The notes under the pieces are model-generated. The model was not told the DNA's origin. It searched no databases and saw only the letters and a program-made list of their open reading frames with translations. Position numbers and translations under genes: made by a program. This document shows, in pieces, positions 8,316 through 17,829 of a DNA stretch of 43,662 nt. Source of the stretch: a virus; IMG/VR virus record IMGVR_UViG_3300008450_000088, positions 1 to 43,662 of that record; one strand, 5' to 3'. How positions within the stretch are numbered: position 1 is the stretch's first letter; every line of letters begins with the position of its first letter.

Positions 8316-11300
8316 TGGCAAATATTACATATAATATTAATCAAGACACCCCTGAAAGTATACCTACTGTAGAAACGTTCTCACAACAGGATAATACATT
8401 AGTAAGCTCTTTTCAGATTAACCAACTATTTGATAGTACGAAAAATACTGTTGAATTACATATTTACAATCTTGCAGGAGAATTACAACAAAGTGTTTAC
8501 AATTATACTAACTATAAAGAACTAGGGAACGCTCAATCAGCAGGTAAAGAAGGAGCTTCAATATTAACAATTGATATAGTAGAGGATATAGAATTATATG
8601 AATATGATGCAGGAGGAGTTAAACTATTCTATAACTTTATAAACAATTTATTCTCAGAAGATAAAACATCCCCACAATTTTTTATTGATTCGATATCAAC
8701 AGATAGAACAGAATTAAAATTAAACACTTTAGAAAGAAGTCCTGAACAATTAATTGACTATGTAAATAGTATAAAAGATAGGTTACAGAATCGATCTTAT
8801 TTTGACGAATTTAGATTAAATTTTGGACTTAATTTACTTATTATAGGATTAAATATTGATATTCTTCAAGAGAATGGGAATACTTTTGTAGTAGTCAAAT
8901 TATATGAACCTCTACCAGAAGATATTGAAGAAAGAACTACTTTATCGATTGTAGAACTAATTAGCGATAGCGTAGTATATGAAGTACAGAGTATTATAGA
9001 AGTAGAACCAGAAACACCTACAGTATTAAGAGCTCCTAATTTTGATCTAGATGTTACAGATGAAAGTATAATACCTACAGGATATTATAACTACGATACT
9101 TTATTTAGCCTACCTATATCTAACACTACTAACGAACTATATTCTATAGTAAACAGCAAAGGAGTACAACTTAGTATAGATCATACGGATTATAGTAATT
9201 TTGTCCATTTCTCTTCAGCACAAGAAAGATTATTGAATTTTAAATATAAGTTAGACCTAATACAATCGTATACAGGACAAATAAACTCTATTAATACAAT
9301 AACAACTTCTTCTTTAGGAACAACAGGAAGTATAACGTATTATGAAAATTTAATAAAAGGAATTGTAAATAATTTCGATCATTACGAAAGCTTTTTATAT
9401 TACGAATCAAGTAGTTATAGTTGGCCAAAAACAAACAGTACAAAGCCATATAACAACGATATATCATCAGCAACAGGTTCATGGTTTACTTCACAACTAA
9501 ATATAGCTGCTACCTACGATGTAACCAATACTAATATACTTATAAACAGTGTACCTACTTATCTAAGAGACGATACATCTAATATAAACTATATTACTTT
9601 TATCCATATGATTGGTCAACATTTTGACAATATGTGGATATATGCAAAAGGAGTATCAGATAAGTATAATGCTGATAATAGACTTGATTTCGGTATTTCA
9701 AAAGACTTAGTAGCAGAGGTATTAAAGAATTTTGGAGTAAAATTATATACTTCAAATAAATCAATAGAAGACTTATTTTCAACTTTTATAGGACAGGGTT
9801 ACCAATCTGGAAGCGAGGTAGTAAACACTTATGTAACAGGATCAGTAACAGGATCAAACACTCCTATTCAACCTTCCTCTTTAGATAATTACCAAAGGGA
9901 AATTTATAAGAGAATATACCACAATCTACCTTTACTTTTAAAATCAAAAGGAACTGAAAGAGGATTAAGAGCATTAATTAACTGCTTTGGAATCCCTTCA
10001 GATATTTTAGATATAAAAGTATATGGAGGAAGAAATGTAGAGGAAAATCCTTTCTACGGAGATTATAGATACTACACAAGTTCTTTAGATAAAGTACGAT
10101 TGGATAATACAGGAAGTATTGTATCAGGAAGTACCCTTTCACAGTACACTTCTATTATTAAAAGAGATGCTAAATATACAGATGATTTACATCCAATTGA
10201 AGTAGGATTTTCACCAACAGATAATGTAGATAACTATATTGTTTCAAAATCACTTTCAACAGGTTTATCATCTTTTAATATTGATGATTATATAGGAGAT
10301 CCAAGAAATCTTTACTTAGATAAATACTATGCTCTTACTCCATCAGGAAGCGTATCAGGAGGTCTTCAAGCATTAACCGACCAACTTATGAGCGGATCAG
10401 ATGCTTATAATGTACAGGATTTTGTAAGACTGATTAAATTCTTTGATAATACTATCTTCAAGATGGTTAAGGATTTTATACCTGCAAGATCTGTAGCAGA
10501 TACAGGTATAATTATTAAACCGCATTTACTTCAAAGAAATAAAGCTAAATCAGTACAAGCTGAAGTAGAGCAACCAATCTACACAGGTTCTATAGACACA
10601 GCATTTATAACAGGAAGTGATGGTAGAAGTTTTGGAGGAAGAGATACATATACAACATCCTATAATACAACGGTACAAACTCCTTTAGGAAGAGCTTTAA
10701 GAACGTATCATGGACAAGAACAGGCAAAATATGATGGAGAATTTTTTGGTACAGGACTTGTAATAACAACAGGAGAACTGAATATAGATAACCCTTTTAA
10801 AACAGATAACTTATTTCCGGAAACACTATACATTACCTTAATACAGGATTTCCCATCTAATATATGTAAGATTTCCACACCACTTACTGCAATAAATGTT
10901 ACTTCAAACCCAAGAAACATAGCAGGAGATTTCACATCACTAGGACTATCAGGAATAACATTTACATCAGCATCAGTAGACATCACCTCTCAAGCTACAG
11001 CTTTTACTTTCCCAAGTTTAAACTACCAGCAGCATTTAATATCTGCTTCGCAAAGTATAAGCGGATGTTCAGGATCTATAACATATACAACAGCATACTG
11101 TGATATAGTAACAACAGGAAGTATACCCTACGCTATATTCTCAGGATCAGGAACACCTTACAACTTAACAGCATGGTTTAGTACAGGTTCAAACACAAAT
11201 ACATCGTTTACAGCATCTTGGAGTACAAATGTAGTAGGAATAACTACACCGACAGGTTATATATTTACACAACCAACTGGATCAGTAACTATAACAAGAA

Positions 11301-11617
11301 GGGATAATATAATAGCAGAATGTTCACAAAGTATTTCTATAAACATTATAGAATCTCCATATGAATGTCAGTATTTGGATTATATAGTAACAAAAGCAAT
11401 ACCAGATCTTGAATTACCACCGCAGGAAACAGTAATTACGTATATACCTTGTAACGGAGGAATAGGAGGAGAAGAGGTTACCACATTCCTTTACCAGTTA
11501 AGTTATACAAACGACGAAACACATTCATTCGATACGTGTATAGTATCCGGAAGTTTAACAAAAACAGGCTGGTTTGCAACTCCTTACTATTCTGCAAGCG
11601 GAATATGTACAATTTAG
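8315..11617 (+). CDS. Large baseplate wedge protein, gp7-like candidate
   Basis: A 1100-aa protein, the largest in the window; T4 gp7 has 1032 aa and also follows gp6. The N-terminal 240 residues are mixed alpha/beta. The middle (about 530-580) holds YKRIYHNLPLLLKSKGTERG and LRALINCFGIPSDILDI, similar to the K-G-T...R-x-L...G-I-P pattern of wedge proteins related to P2 gpI and gp7. A second core motif is MVKDFIPARSVADTGIIIKP near 720. The last 250 residues are Ser/Thr/Gly-rich, with several cysteines and Ig-like strand patterns, possibly surface-exposed. The gp7 label rests on position, size and the gpI-like motif. Confidence 0.6.
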   Translation: MANITYNINQDTPESIPTVETFSQQDNTLVSSFQINQLFDSTKNTVELHIYNLAGELQQSVYNYTNYKELGNAQSAGKEGASILTIDIVEDIELYEYDAGGVKLFYNFINNLFSEDKTSPQFFIDSISTDRTELKLNTLERSPEQLIDYVNSIKDRLQNRSYFDEFRLNFGLNLLIIGLNIDILQENGNTFVVVKLYEPLPEDIEERTTLSIVELISDSVVYEVQSIIEVEPETPTVLRAPNFDLDVTDESIIPTGYYNYDTLFSLPISNTTNELYSIVNSKGVQLSIDHTDYSNFVHFSSAQERLLNFKYKLDLIQSYTGQINSINTITTSSLGTTGSITYYENLIKGIVNNFDHYESFLYYESSSYSWPKTNSTKPYNNDISSATGSWFTSQLNIAATYDVTNTNILINSVPTYLRDDTSNINYITFIHMIGQHFDNMWIYAKGVSDKYNADNRLDFGISKDLVAEVLKNFGVKLYTSNKSIEDLFSTFIGQGYQSGSEVVNTYVTGSVTGSNTPIQPSSLDNYQREIYKRIYHNLPLLLKSKGTERGLRALINCFGIPSDILDIKVYGGRNVEENPFYGDYRYYTSSLDKVRLDNTGSIVSGSTLSQYTSIIKRDAKYTDDLHPIEVGFSPTDNVDNYIVSKSLSTGLSSFNIDDYIGDPRNLYLDKYYALTPSGSVSGGLQALTDQLMSGSDAYNVQDFVRLIKFFDNTIFKMVKDFIPARSVADTGIIIKPHLLQRNKAKSVQAEVEQPIYTGSIDTAFITGSDGRSFGGRDTYTTSYNTTVQTPLGRALRTYHGQEQAKYDGEFFGTGLVITTGELNIDNPFKTDNLFPETLYITLIQDFPSNICKISTPLTAINVTSNPRNIAGDFTSLGLSGITFTSASVDITSQATAFTFPSLNYQQHLISASQSISGCSGSITYTTAYCDIVTTGSIPYAIFSGSGTPYNLTAWFSTGSNTNTSFTASWSTNVVGITTPTGYIFTQPTGSVTITRRDNIIAECSQSISINIIESPYECQYLDYIVTKAIPDLELPPQETVITYIPCNGGIGGEEVTTFLYQLSYTNDETHSFDTCIVSGSLTKTGWFATPYYSASGICTI

Positions 11618-11629
11618 ATTTAAAATAAT

Positions 11630-12802
11630 ATGACATTAGCAGAATTCAAATTTTTACTACAACCGGGAAACACTTTAGATTCTGTAGACAGAGATGTAAA
11701 TATCTCCTATACAGGATCTAAGATAGAGGCTATTGCAGTTAGAATAACAGGAGAAAACCTAATACAGCTACAACAGGCAAATACAATTATATTAAAAGCT
11801 CCTGAATCAGGAAGTGTTTTAAATATTTCTTTGGAAAGTACTCAAGTACCTATTAGGACAGTAAATAGGGAGCGAGTTGGTAACTATTACCTGTATAGTA
11901 TTATTGAACAAAGTCAACAACCAATAATGACAATCCCTCCTACTCCTTCAGGAATTCTTCCATCAGAGGAGTATTTTACGGATGTTATAATACTTCCTTC
12001 AATAGAAGGAGGAGTATTTGAAGGAAGTGACTATGATGTATTATTAAATAATAGTATGAATAACCGTCTATCTACATATTTACAGATATCAGATAGAGCT
12101 GAAAGATCAGGAGGTACTACAAACCCTATAAATCTACCAAGTATATTAATAGATAACGCCACTTTAGCAAGCGTACAAGATAGTAATTATTCAGATACTG
12201 GTTGGGTAAATGGAAGATACGATGGAACACCTACAACAAAACTTACATTTGGTAATGTAGATCCTGCAGTAACAGGTAAATCATTTCAAGGAAGTTCCTA
12301 CTCGTTAGATATTTCAGATAGTATTATTTCAAACCAAGCTGAAGCAGATAGAGTATATGAAACATTACTACATACAAGTAACACAGATTATCCAGAATAC
12401 TCAGTTAGAGTTATTAGTTACACGATAGGTGCACCTGTATCTGCAACGCAAACCACACTAGGAATGTCAGGATCATTAACTGCAGGAGACCCTAGAATAG
12501 CACCAGGAGATTTATTAACAATTTTTGGATCTCTAGAAATACTAAAAGTAGTTTCAATAATAAAAGTACCGAGTGGTATGGGTAGTAGATATCAGTTAGA
12601 GGTAATTAGAGGATGGAATGATACTCAAGCAGTAGACTACTTTGGAAGTATAAATCCAAGAGTTACAACACCTGTTCAAATTTTTGAAGTAAATAGAAGT
12701 AGGTTAACAAATGTTAATAAGAGTAAAATTTACATTAAAGATAACGAAACAATACTTTTTGTAGATGACTTAGGTCAAGTTGTTTCTTCAAGTTTAGCAT
12801 AA
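11630..12802 (+). CDS. Tail/baseplate structural protein, 390 aa
   Basis: An unrecognised protein of mixed beta composition, starting 12 bases after the wedge protein. It has a Ser/Asn/Thr-rich, low-cysteine composition typical of virion proteins and no catalytic motif. About residues 215-330 (YSLDISDSIISNQAEADRVY, then PGDLLTIFGSLEILKVVSI) look like a compact beta domain. The C-terminus ends with short strands (YIKDNETILFVDDLGQVVSS). It is the last gene of the unit that starts at 1938 or 4233, before a 59-base gap with a promoter motif. A role as an outer wedge or fibre-attachment protein is possible. Confidence 0.6.
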   Translation: MTLAEFKFLLQPGNTLDSVDRDVNISYTGSKIEAIAVRITGENLIQLQQANTIILKAPESGSVLNISLESTQVPIRTVNRERVGNYYLYSIIEQSQQPIMTIPPTPSGILPSEEYFTDVIILPSIEGGVFEGSDYDVLLNNSMNNRLSTYLQISDRAERSGGTTNPINLPSILIDNATLASVQDSNYSDTGWVNGRYDGTPTTKLTFGNVDPAVTGKSFQGSSYSLDISDSIISNQAEADRVYETLLHTSNTDYPEYSVRVISYTIGAPVSATQTTLGMSGSLTAGDPRIAPGDLLTIFGSLEILKVVSIIKVPSGMGSRYQLEVIRGWNDTQAVDYFGSINPRVTTPVQIFEVNRSRLTNVNKSKIYIKDNETILFVDDLGQVVSSSLA

Positions 12803-12836
12803 ATTTATAAGTTGTAATTGAAATAATAAAACCATA

Positions 12837-12848
12837 TATTTATTAATA
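12837..12848 (+). promoter_or_regulatory. Candidate late promoter for the fibre operon
   Basis: TATTTATTAATA, 13 bases before the ATG at 12862 and in the only sizeable gap of the tail module. It is a strong match to the repeated motif. The leader AAACATATTCAA has no Shine-Dalgarno sequence. Confidence 0.6.
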
Positions 12849-12861
12849 AAAACATATTCAA

Positions 12862-13521
12862 ATGGGGTATTTAAGTAATACGGTCGTAACAGTAGATGCG
12901 ATTTTGACGAAAAAAGGTAGAGAGTTACTTGCAAGAGGAGACGGATCTTTTAAAATTACACAATTTGCGGTAGCAGATGATGAAATAGATTATACATTAT
13001 ATAATCCAAATCACCCATCTGGATCTGCTTTTTACGGTGAAGCTATTGAAGCTATGCCTTTATTAGAAGCATTTCCTGATGAGAATCAGATTATGAAATA
13101 CAAGTTAACAACTCTTCCTAGAGGTACAGCAAGATTACCAATTCTTGATTTAGGATTCTCTGCAATTAGGCTAAAACAAGGAGCATCTCTTGCTATTACT
13201 CCTCAAACATTAAATTATTTAGGATCCTCTCAAACATTTGAATCTGCAGGATATGTAGCAACAATTGCTGATGCAAGAGTTTTAAATACATTTAACGGAG
13301 TAGGAATCAACACACCAGATGCAGCAGCATTAAATTCAACTACAACTTTAGGAACAAATGTTTCTAAAACAGTAATCGGAACTTCAATTAACTTAACTGC
13401 AACAACAGTAAATACTTTATTTGGAACAAATACAGAACTGCAAACAACCATTACAGTAATTGGTAGGGATTCAGGAGCTAGAGTAACAATACCTGTAACT
13501 ATTATAAAAGTAAATCAATAA
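12862..13521 (+). CDS. Conserved phage structural protein, 219 aa
   Basis: The first 45 residues are the most distinctive part: TVVTVDAILTKKGRELLARG, then DGSFKITQFAVADDEIDY. I recall this pattern from T4-like phages of marine and Bacteroidota hosts, where it is annotated only as a structural or hypothetical protein. The K-K-G-R-E-L-L block looks like a conserved helix, followed by a beta-rich region and a Thr/Ala-rich C-terminus (about 140-219) resembling a small Ig-like domain. It is the first gene after a candidate late promoter and precedes the adhesin genes, so I suggest a tail or fibre-associated structural role. Confidence 0.65.
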   Translation: MGYLSNTVVTVDAILTKKGRELLARGDGSFKITQFAVADDEIDYTLYNPNHPSGSAFYGEAIEAMPLLEAFPDENQIMKYKLTTLPRGTARLPILDLGFSAIRLKQGASLAITPQTLNYLGSSQTFESAGYVATIADARVLNTFNGVGINTPDAAALNSTTTLGTNVSKTVIGTSINLTATTVNTLFGTNTELQTTITVIGRDSGARVTIPVTIIKVNQ

Positions 13522-13527
13522 TAAGAT

Positions 13528-14529
13528 ATGTCATTTAAAAGATTAGACCCAGAAGATATAACCATAAGTGCTGAATCAATAGTGGCACCAGCTTGGACAG
13601 GTCAACAAAGTACGTTAACTACTTTCTTTACTAGCTCGCAAGTAGACCTAACATCAGGATTATACTATTATGATATCTACCAAACAGGTTCTTCTTTAAC
13701 AGGAGCTGAAGTTCAATTTTCAATTGCATATGGAAATACCAATGGAAGTGGTTCTGCATTTATAACAGACGGAGTGATAGGAAAATCTCCATCTTCTATA
13801 ACATATGGACAATACAGAACACTTATTAACGGAGATGAAAATACAGACTTTACCTTTGGTAACATTACACCAGACTCTGTATTTATAATAACAGTTGATA
13901 GATCGAGATATAAAGAAAAACTTCTTCCAGGAAGCTTTAACATTACTCTTACATCAGGAAGTAATACTTTAAAACTTACTGATAATAGTGCAACTACTAC
14001 AACGATTTCATATACAGATTCAGGAAGAGTGTATGATATAGTAAGCGGATCAAATGGAACTCCATACTTAGGAACAGGATTTCATCCAACCTCTGGATCT
14101 TATGGAAAATTTTTACCAGATGTAGGAATTATAGTATTTAACGGGTTAGCTTTAAAAAACAACTCAGTATACGGACTAAACTTAAATGTAAGTGAAAGTT
14201 ATAATGCAGATGGTAATAATTTAGAAACATTCTATAATGCAGTTACAGCAGGAGGAAACTTTACTCTTCGTTCAGAAGAGACAGTAACTTCAAATTACAT
14301 ATTTGTACGAGTGAGAAATGGAGAGTTAAACTACTCTACAAATCCTTCAAATATAACAGGTTCAGGAGATCTTTTATGGAATGTAATGGTTAACAGTCCT
14401 CAATCGTATATGACAACGGTAGGATTATATAATGATAATAACGATCTTCTAGGTGTTGCTAAACTGTCAAGACCTTTATTAAAAGATTTTACAAAAGAAG
14501 CCTTATTAAGAATCAAGCTTGACTATTAA
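13528..14529 (+). CDS. Tail fibre-associated protein, paralogue A (333 aa)
   Basis: A beta-rich, Gly/Ser/Thr-rich protein whose C-terminus carries TTVGLYNDNNDLLGVAK, then a short L-x-R-P segment and a final basic strand. The following gene ends with the same arrangement (TTVGLYNDSNELIAVGK). Both also open with a D-x-x-I-S-...-W pattern near residues 10-25. The two therefore look like ancient paralogues that may form a hetero-oligomeric ring or collar for fibre attachment. There is no catalytic motif. The gene is six bases from its upstream neighbour and three from its downstream one. Confidence 0.65.
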   Translation: MSFKRLDPEDITISAESIVAPAWTGQQSTLTTFFTSSQVDLTSGLYYYDIYQTGSSLTGAEVQFSIAYGNTNGSGSAFITDGVIGKSPSSITYGQYRTLINGDENTDFTFGNITPDSVFIITVDRSRYKEKLLPGSFNITLTSGSNTLKLTDNSATTTTISYTDSGRVYDIVSGSNGTPYLGTGFHPTSGSYGKFLPDVGIIVFNGLALKNNSVYGLNLNVSESYNADGNNLETFYNAVTAGGNFTLRSEETVTSNYIFVRVRNGELNYSTNPSNITGSGDLLWNVMVNSPQSYMTTVGLYNDNNDLLGVAKLSRPLLKDFTKEALLRIKLDY

Positions 14530-14532
14530 TGA

Positions 14533-15474
14533 ATGGGTGCTTACAAAAAATTAAACAAACAAGATGCCTATATATCTACCTATACTGCTCATAAATCTTG
14601 GGCAGTTTCTGGTAGTCAATTTGGTAGTTACGGAATTCAAGTAATACCATACACCGACGGTGTTTACCTTAATAGCTTACAACAACTATATTACCCAACA
14701 AAAATATCAGGAAGTATAGTAGCAAGTTCCTTTGATTATTATTATCAATCAACTTTATATAATTCACAATCAAGAGAACTAACCACAGGTTCTTTTATAA
14801 TATCAATACCAAGAAGCCTAACAGGAACTAATCTACAGCCAGGAGTAGGATTAAACCTCTACATACCAGATGTTCAACAAATTAGATACGTAAGTCAATC
14901 ATACTGGGGGGACGATTATGTAAATGATCCAACTATATTTAATACAGTTGTAGACCTTGAATTAGATGATGATGGAGAAGGGAATCTGTACATAAGTGGA
15001 AGTAGTCCTAGAAATTATATAGGGGATATAATATATCCTCATGGAATGATAATTATTACAAATCCTGAATATGCACTTCTATTACAACAGGCATGGGCAG
15101 GTGAAAACCCAGAAATAATACCAAGTACTAGAAATAATTTAGTATTATCATGGAAATCAAGTCAACCGATATATACACATAATTACCATTGTAAAATAAG
15201 AGATTTTGAATATAATTATACATATAATCCTACCGTAGTAAGCAGCTCAGTGGGAACAGTATATGATAATAGTGATGAAATATACTCAACATCAGGTAGT
15301 ATAAATAAAGGGGATTTAACAAGTAATATAACAGGAAGTTCCTTTAGACCATACATAACAACAGTGGGGTTGTATAATGATTCAAATGAATTAATTGCAG
15401 TAGGAAAGGTAAATAGACCTGTACCAAAAACACAGGATACAGAAATGACAATAATTGTTAAAATAGATATATAA
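14533..15474 (+). CDS. Tail fibre-associated protein, paralogue B (313 aa)
   Basis: Paralogue of the preceding gene: the C-terminal segment YITTVGLYNDSNELIAVGKV matches its partner closely, while the middle differs in length and composition. Tyr/Asn/Ser-rich beta strands dominate, as in virion surface proteins. It ends one base before the adhesin gene, so it probably contributes to fibre attachment. I chose the ATG at 14533 (MGAYKKLNKQDAYIST); an ATG at 14529 is in another frame. The product is not assigned to a T4 gene. Confidence 0.65.
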   Translation: MGAYKKLNKQDAYISTYTAHKSWAVSGSQFGSYGIQVIPYTDGVYLNSLQQLYYPTKISGSIVASSFDYYYQSTLYNSQSRELTTGSFIISIPRSLTGTNLQPGVGLNLYIPDVQQIRYVSQSYWGDDYVNDPTIFNTVVDLELDDDGEGNLYISGSSPRNYIGDIIYPHGMIIITNPEYALLLQQAWAGENPEIIPSTRNNLVLSWKSSQPIYTHNYHCKIRDFEYNYTYNPTVVSSSVGTVYDNSDEIYSTSGSINKGDLTSNITGSSFRPYITTVGLYNDSNELIAVGKVNRPVPKTQDTEMTIIVKIDI

Positions 15475-15475
15475 C

Positions 15476-17380
15476 ATGGCAATAATATTAAGAGCAGATA
15501 CCGGATCGGCATTATCACACAATCAGGTAGATACAAATTTTACCTCATTCTTCTACTCATCATCGATAAGTGGAAATACACTGACTTTATTTAAAACAGG
15601 ATCAGGAGCATTAAGCATAGCTGTAGAAAGTTCTTCAATATCACTACCAGGTGGAACTGTTTGGACAGCATCAGCTGCTGATATAAGCAGAAACAGTGAT
15701 GTAACAATAACTGGATCATTTAAACAAGGATCTGCAGGATTAGTATCTACAGGATTGAATTCACATGCTGAGGGATTAAGTACTCAAGCAATAGGATGGC
15801 ATTCTCATGCTGAAGGAAGACAAACACAAGCAAGAAACTCTGGATCTCATGCTGAAGGATACCAGACTATAGCGACAGGCTCTTATTCACATGCCGAGGG
15901 TTTAAGTTCACAAGCTAGAGGTCAATATTCTCATGCAGAAGGAAATACCACAATAGCGACAGGAGCTCAATCACATGCAGAAGGAATTAATACTCAAGCA
16001 ATAGGAGATAGTTCACATGCTGAGGGAAGTAACACAGTAGCAACAGGAAATAACTCACATGCCGAAGGAGGTAGTACAACAGCAGTAGGTATAGGCTCAC
16101 ATGCCGAAGGAGGTAGTACAACAGCATCAGGAACATATTCACATGCCGAAGGAAATAATACAACAGCAACAGGAGAGTATTCACACGCTGAAGGAGAGGG
16201 TACAGACTCAATAGGAGATTATTCACATGCAGAAGGAGAAAAAACTCAAGCATTAGGAACTTTTTCACACGCAGAAGGAAACTCCACACAAGCAATAGGA
16301 TCCTACTCACATGCAGAAGGACAGCAAACCCAAGCAATAGGAGATTATTCACATGCAGAAGGAGACAGTACTATAGCATCAGGATCTTATTCACATGCAG
16401 AAGGACAAATTACTATTGCTCAAGGATCTTATTCTCATGCTGAAGGATATGATACTCAAGCAATAGGAGATTACTCACATGCCGAAGGAGATACTACCAC
16501 AGCATCAGGACTAGGTTCACATGCTGAAGGAAACAGTACTCAAGCAATAGGAGATTTATCACATGCTGAAGGAGATGGTGCTCAAGCAATAGGAGATTAT
16601 TCACATGCCGAAGGATTTAATTCCGTAGCACGAGGAACTTTCTCACATGCAGAAGGATTTGAAGCAGTATCATCAGGATCTTACTCACATGCAGAAGGGT
16701 ATGGAACTATATCTAGAGGAGAAGCATCTCATACAGAAGGATACTACACAGTAGCATCAGGATCATACCAACATGTACAAGGTCAGTATAATATATCTTC
16801 CTCAGCACAATCAGCTTTTATTATAGGAAATGGTACTTCAAATTCTAATAGAAGTAACTTAGTATTTGCATCAGGTTCTACTTTCCAAGTAACAGGATCT
16901 TTAAATGTAACAGGAAGTTTTAGACTTAACGGTAATACTCAATTTAATCACGGTATGTTCTTCCATACAGCCAGTATCTCTATAGCAAATGGAACATCAG
17001 GTTCTGCACTATTTTCAACAACAACAATTTCAAATGGAGTAACAATAACAAGCGGATCTAGAATTACAATAGCAAACCCAGGATATTATAATATTCAATT
17101 CTCAGCACAACTTGCTCAAGGAGCAGGAACAGCAAATCACAATATATGGTTTAAAAAGAACGGAAGCAATGTAGCAAACAGCAACTCAAGAAAAACATTA
17201 TTAAATAATACAAATCAAATAATGACAGTTGATATTATAGATCAGATAAGCAATCCAGGAGATTACTATGAAATAGCACACCAAAGTGATGCAGCTAACT
17301 CGACACTAGAATACATAGCAGCATCAGGAAATATACCAGAAACACCGGCAATAATAGTAACAGTACAACAGGTAAGTTAA
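15476..17380 (+). CDS. Receptor-binding tail fibre/adhesin with SHAEG repeats
   Basis: A 634-aa protein in three parts. Residues 1-95 form a mixed N-terminal head that probably binds the tail. Residues 96-445 are 25 consecutive 14-residue repeats of the form SHAEGxxTxAxGxx, like the YadA-type head of trimeric adhesins, which folds as a left-handed beta-roll trimer. After a short neck (FIIGNGTSN), about residues 495-634 resemble a C1q/TNF-like jelly roll (PGYYNIQFSAQLAQG, IWFKKNGSNVANSN), a common receptor-binding tip. The His, Ala, Glu and Gly positions are nearly invariant, while the variable positions are Thr/Ser/Gln/Asn-rich. The protein probably determines host attachment. Gain or loss of repeats could change fibre length. 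Confidence 0.82.
   Translation: MAIILRADTGSALSHNQVDTNFTSFFYSSSISGNTLTLFKTGSGALSIAVESSSISLPGGTVWTASAADISRNSDVTITGSFKQGSAGLVSTGLNSHAEGLSTQAIGWHSHAEGRQTQARNSGSHAEGYQTIATGSYSHAEGLSSQARGQYSHAEGNTTIATGAQSHAEGINTQAIGDSSHAEGSNTVATGNNSHAEGGSTTAVGIGSHAEGGSTTASGTYSHAEGNNTTATGEYSHAEGEGTDSIGDYSHAEGEKTQALGTFSHAEGNSTQAIGSYSHAEGQQTQAIGDYSHAEGDSTIASGSYSHAEGQITIAQGSYSHAEGYDTQAIGDYSHAEGDTTTASGLGSHAEGNSTQAIGDLSHAEGDGAQAIGDYSHAEGFNSVARGTFSHAEGFEAVSSGSYSHAEGYGTISRGEASHTEGYYTVASGSYQHVQGQYNISSSAQSAFIIGNGTSNSNRSNLVFASGSTFQVTGSLNVTGSFRLNGNTQFNHGMFFHTASISIANGTSGSALFSTTTISNGVTITSGSRITIANPGYYNIQFSAQLAQGAGTANHNIWFKKNGSNVANSNSRKTLLNNTNQIMTVDIIDQISNPGDYYEIAHQSDAANSTLEYIAASGNIPETPAIIVTVQQVS
15761..16810 (+). repeat. 25 tandem 42-bp coding repeats (14-aa SHAEG units)
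   Basis: Exactly 25 in-frame 42-base units: 23 begin with SHAEG, unit 24 with SHTEG and unit 25 is degenerate (QHVQG). Several units share long near-identical stretches such as CAAGCAATAGGAGATTATTC, which suggests recent copying or recombination between units. The array ends precisely where the FIIGNG neck begins. Confidence 0.92.
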
Positions 17381-17391
17381 TACTTTAAAAA

Positions 17392-17829
17392 ATGTGGTTA
17401 TATCAAAATAAAGAAATTAAAGAATTATCAGATATGCCCGAAGACATCTTCGGGTTTATCTATGAAGTAACACATCTACCAACCGGTAGAAAATACTTAG
17501 GAAAGAAACAACTTATTTCTGTTACAAAAAAAGCCTTAGGAAAAAAAGAACTGGCTTTAATAACAGATAAAAGAGCTAGTAAGAAGAAAATAGTAAAGAA
17601 AGAATCTGATTGGAAAACCTATTATGGATCACATTCAGAAATAAAAAGTCTGATAAAAGAAGGAAAACAGTCGGAATTCTCAAGAGAAATTCTTATCTTT
17701 ACACCAAACAAAAAGCTACATACTTATTATGAAAATAAGTTTCTATTTATTAAAGAAGTAATAGAACCAAATTCCAACTATATTAACGATAATATAGAAG
17801 GAAGATATTTTAGAAAAGATTTCTTATGA
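17392..17829 (+). CDS. GIY-YIG-like endonuclease protein
   Basis: A 145-aa protein with FGFIYEVTHLPTGRKYLGKK at residues about 22-41. The G-F-I-Y and Y-L-G-K-K blocks correspond to the GIY and YIG strands of GIY-YIG nucleases. Further on are DWKTYYGSHSEI and a late HTYYENKFLF containing the Glu that would complete the site. Stand-alone proteins of this type are frequent in T4-like phages and are often labelled Seg-like homing endonucleases. The gene follows the adhesin by 11 bases and overlaps the next by ATGA. A perfect 7-bp hairpin lies inside its 5' end. Its activity and target are unknown. Confidence 0.7.
   Translation: MWLYQNKEIKELSDMPEDIFGFIYEVTHLPTGRKYLGKKQLISVTKKALGKKELALITDKRASKKKIVKKESDWKTYYGSHSEIKSLIKEGKQSEFSREILIFTPNKKLHTYYENKFLFIKEVIEPNSNYINDNIEGRYFRKDFL
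17437..17454 (+). other. Terminator-like hairpin inside the GIY-YIG gene
   Basis: CCCGAAG-ACAT-CTTCGGG is a perfect 7-bp stem with a 4-base loop, followed by TTT only. It lies 45 bases into the coding region, just after the long adhesin gene. It could attenuate or protect the tail mRNA 3' end, but the short T run makes efficient termination doubtful. Confidence 0.4.

Noticed and set aside
15761-16810. 42-base periodic repeats resembling a CRISPR or satellite array
   Set aside because: The units are in frame, encode the SHAEG repeats continuously and have no constant-repeat/variable-spacer pattern, so they are protein repeats.
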